From Lachnospiraceae bacterium (GTDB lineage: Bacteria > Bacillota > Clostridia > Lachnospirales > Lachnospiraceae): a DNA stretch of 5,817 bases. A program made the position numbers and the translations under genes. Below the pieces are notes generated by a model, which did no database searches, was not told the origin of the DNA, and saw nothing but the letters and a program-made list of their open reading frames with translations. Positions 5,817 to 5,817 of the stretch are shown one piece after another; the first letter of the stretch is position 1; each line of letters opens with the position of its first letter. The DNA is taken from the NCBI GenBank assembly GCA_017958465.1, contig JAGDCQ010000046.1:1-5817 (forward strand), given 5' to 3'.

Positions 5817-5817
5817 G

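Overview
The window looks like a chromosomal segment from a Gram-positive, anaerobe-type bacterium, most likely a clostridial Bacillota. The basis is the argJ-argB-argD order, strong GGAGG-type ribosome binding sites, an arginine-sensitive type of ArgB, and a comEA-comEC pair of the kind found in Bacillota. The genus cannot be fixed from the sequence. Every gene I can support lies on the minus strand, so the biological order runs from high to low coordinates. The ORFs of useful length on the plus strand are shadows of these genes.

Right part (about 5817 to 2313): a block of ornithine/arginine biosynthesis genes. A 15-codon tail of an unidentified upstream gene ends at 5769. Then come argJ (start at 5707), argB (start at 4436) and argD (start at 3503), with gaps of 23 and 69 nt. 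Together they cover acetyl transfer onto glutamate or off acetylornithine (ArgJ), phosphorylation of N-acetylglutamate (ArgB) and transamination to N-acetylornithine (ArgD). The reductase ArgC, which acts between ArgB and ArgD, is not visible here. No argA, argF, argG or argH is visible either.

Middle (2312 to 2046): a 267-nt non-coding gap. It contains a 13-bp hairpin that pairs better in the minus-strand RNA and probably terminates the arg transcript. It also holds several palindromes of unknown role and an AT-rich segment with candidate promoters for the next unit.

Left part (2045 to 1): a two-gene DNA-uptake unit. comEA encodes a short membrane-anchored DNA receptor with a C-terminal double helix-hairpin-helix domain, a Gly/Ser tandem-repeat linker and no recognisable SLBB domain. 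The comEA stop codon directly abuts the comEC start. comEC is the DNA-translocation channel and is cut by the window edge after 517 codons. The arg and com blocks have no obvious functional link; their adjacency looks like ordinary chromosomal neighbourhood. I did not find a clearly new system. The most unusual items are the architecture of ComEA and the palindrome-rich spacer in front of it.
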